A stretch of DNA of 32,208 nucleotides from JBFIHF01 sp964411125. GTDB taxonomy: Bacteria; Myxococcota_A; Bradymonadia; Bradymonadales; Bradymonadaceae. Shown here piece by piece: positions 32,116 to 32,208 of the stretch. The position numbers and the translations under genes are program-made. The notes beneath the pieces are model-generated. The model made no database searches. It was not told where the DNA came from and was given only the letters and a program-made list of their open reading frames with translations. The DNA lies in the NCBI GenBank assembly GCA_964411125.1, contig CAYPJU010000076.1, forward strand, positions 1-32,208, read 5' to 3'. The first letter of the stretch is position 1. Each line of letters begins with the position of its first letter.

Positions 32116-32172
32116 TGCGGCTGGAAGCCGCAGCACCACAGAGATGCGGCTGGAAGCCGCAGCACCACAGAG
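32116..32172. repeat. Tandem palindromic repeat, GGCTGGAAGCC family
   Basis: Two copies of TGCGGCTGGAAGCCGCAG plus CACCACAGAG, at 32116-32144 and 32145-32172 (29-nt period), then a short partial start of a third (CTGCGC). Each holds a perfect hairpin GCGGCT, loop GGA, AGCCGC (32117-32131, 32146-32160). It shares its core with the diverged repeat at 9-87. The remaining flank (32076-32115, 32173-32208) has no recognised feature. Confidence 0.75.
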
Positions 32173-32208
32173 CTGCGCATGCCACGTCATCGCGCGCACG
32201 CCACCAAA

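Overview
This 32.2 kb window is a high-GC bacterial chromosome segment. The gene content suggests a Gram-negative deltaproteobacterium or myxobacterium-like (Myxococcota) organism. It has a surA-pdxA pair, several lipoproteins with lipoboxes, a Hanks-type kinase fused to an AAA ATPase and TPRs, a PP2C phosphatase fused to a cyclic-nucleotide-binding domain, and a VWA-like lipoprotein. The taxonomic assignment is an inference from gene style; no 16S gene is present. No phage, IS, CRISPR, tRNA or rRNA was seen.

Layout. Positions 1-104 hold two diverged copies of a GGCTGGAAGCC-type repeat. A large kinase/ATPase/TPR gene follows (minus strand, 105-3845), divergent from the only plus-strand gene, a HEAT-like lipoprotein (4090-5652). 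From 5660 to 15460 there is a compact minus-strand envelope/signalling run. In transcription order it encodes a lipoprotein, an unknown protein, PP2C-cNMP, TPR, a VWA-like lipoprotein, an alpha/beta hydrolase, a SurA-N-like lipoprotein, SurA, PdxA and a crotonase. Many of its junctions are ATGA-type overlaps. From 15457 to 29500 lies the ribosomal-protein superoperon (S10, spc and alpha segments), also on the minus strand: rpsJ, rplD, rplW, rplB, rpsS, rplV, rpsC, rplP, rpmC, rpsQ, rplN, rplX, rplE, rpsN, rpsH, rplF, rplR, rpsE, rpmD, rplO, secY, adk, infA, rpmJ, rpsM, rpsK, rpoA, rplQ. An LtaS-like membrane sulfatase/phosphotransferase (29700-32075) and two tandem copies of a palindromic GGCTGGAAGCC repeat close the window.

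The superoperon has two clear departures from canonical order. rplC (L3) is absent between rpsJ and rplD, and rpsD (S4) is absent between rpsK and rpoA; both gaps instead hold short spacers with a perfect stem-loop. map, often found between adk and infA, is also missing. Perfect or near-perfect hairpins sit at many of the longer intergenic spacers, often on or just after the stop codon. Candidate promoters are visible upstream of rpsJ and infA, with a weaker one upstream of rplE.

The most striking regulatory arrangement is after rplQ. A textbook intrinsic terminator (11-bp stem, U-tract) lies inside the signal-peptide coding sequence of the next gene, whose GTG start overlaps the rplQ stop. 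Ribosome passage from rplQ could therefore decide whether transcription continues into the downstream envelope/signalling genes. No evidently new multi-gene defence or mobile system was recognised; the novelty here is in gene order, domain fusions and RNA-level architecture.
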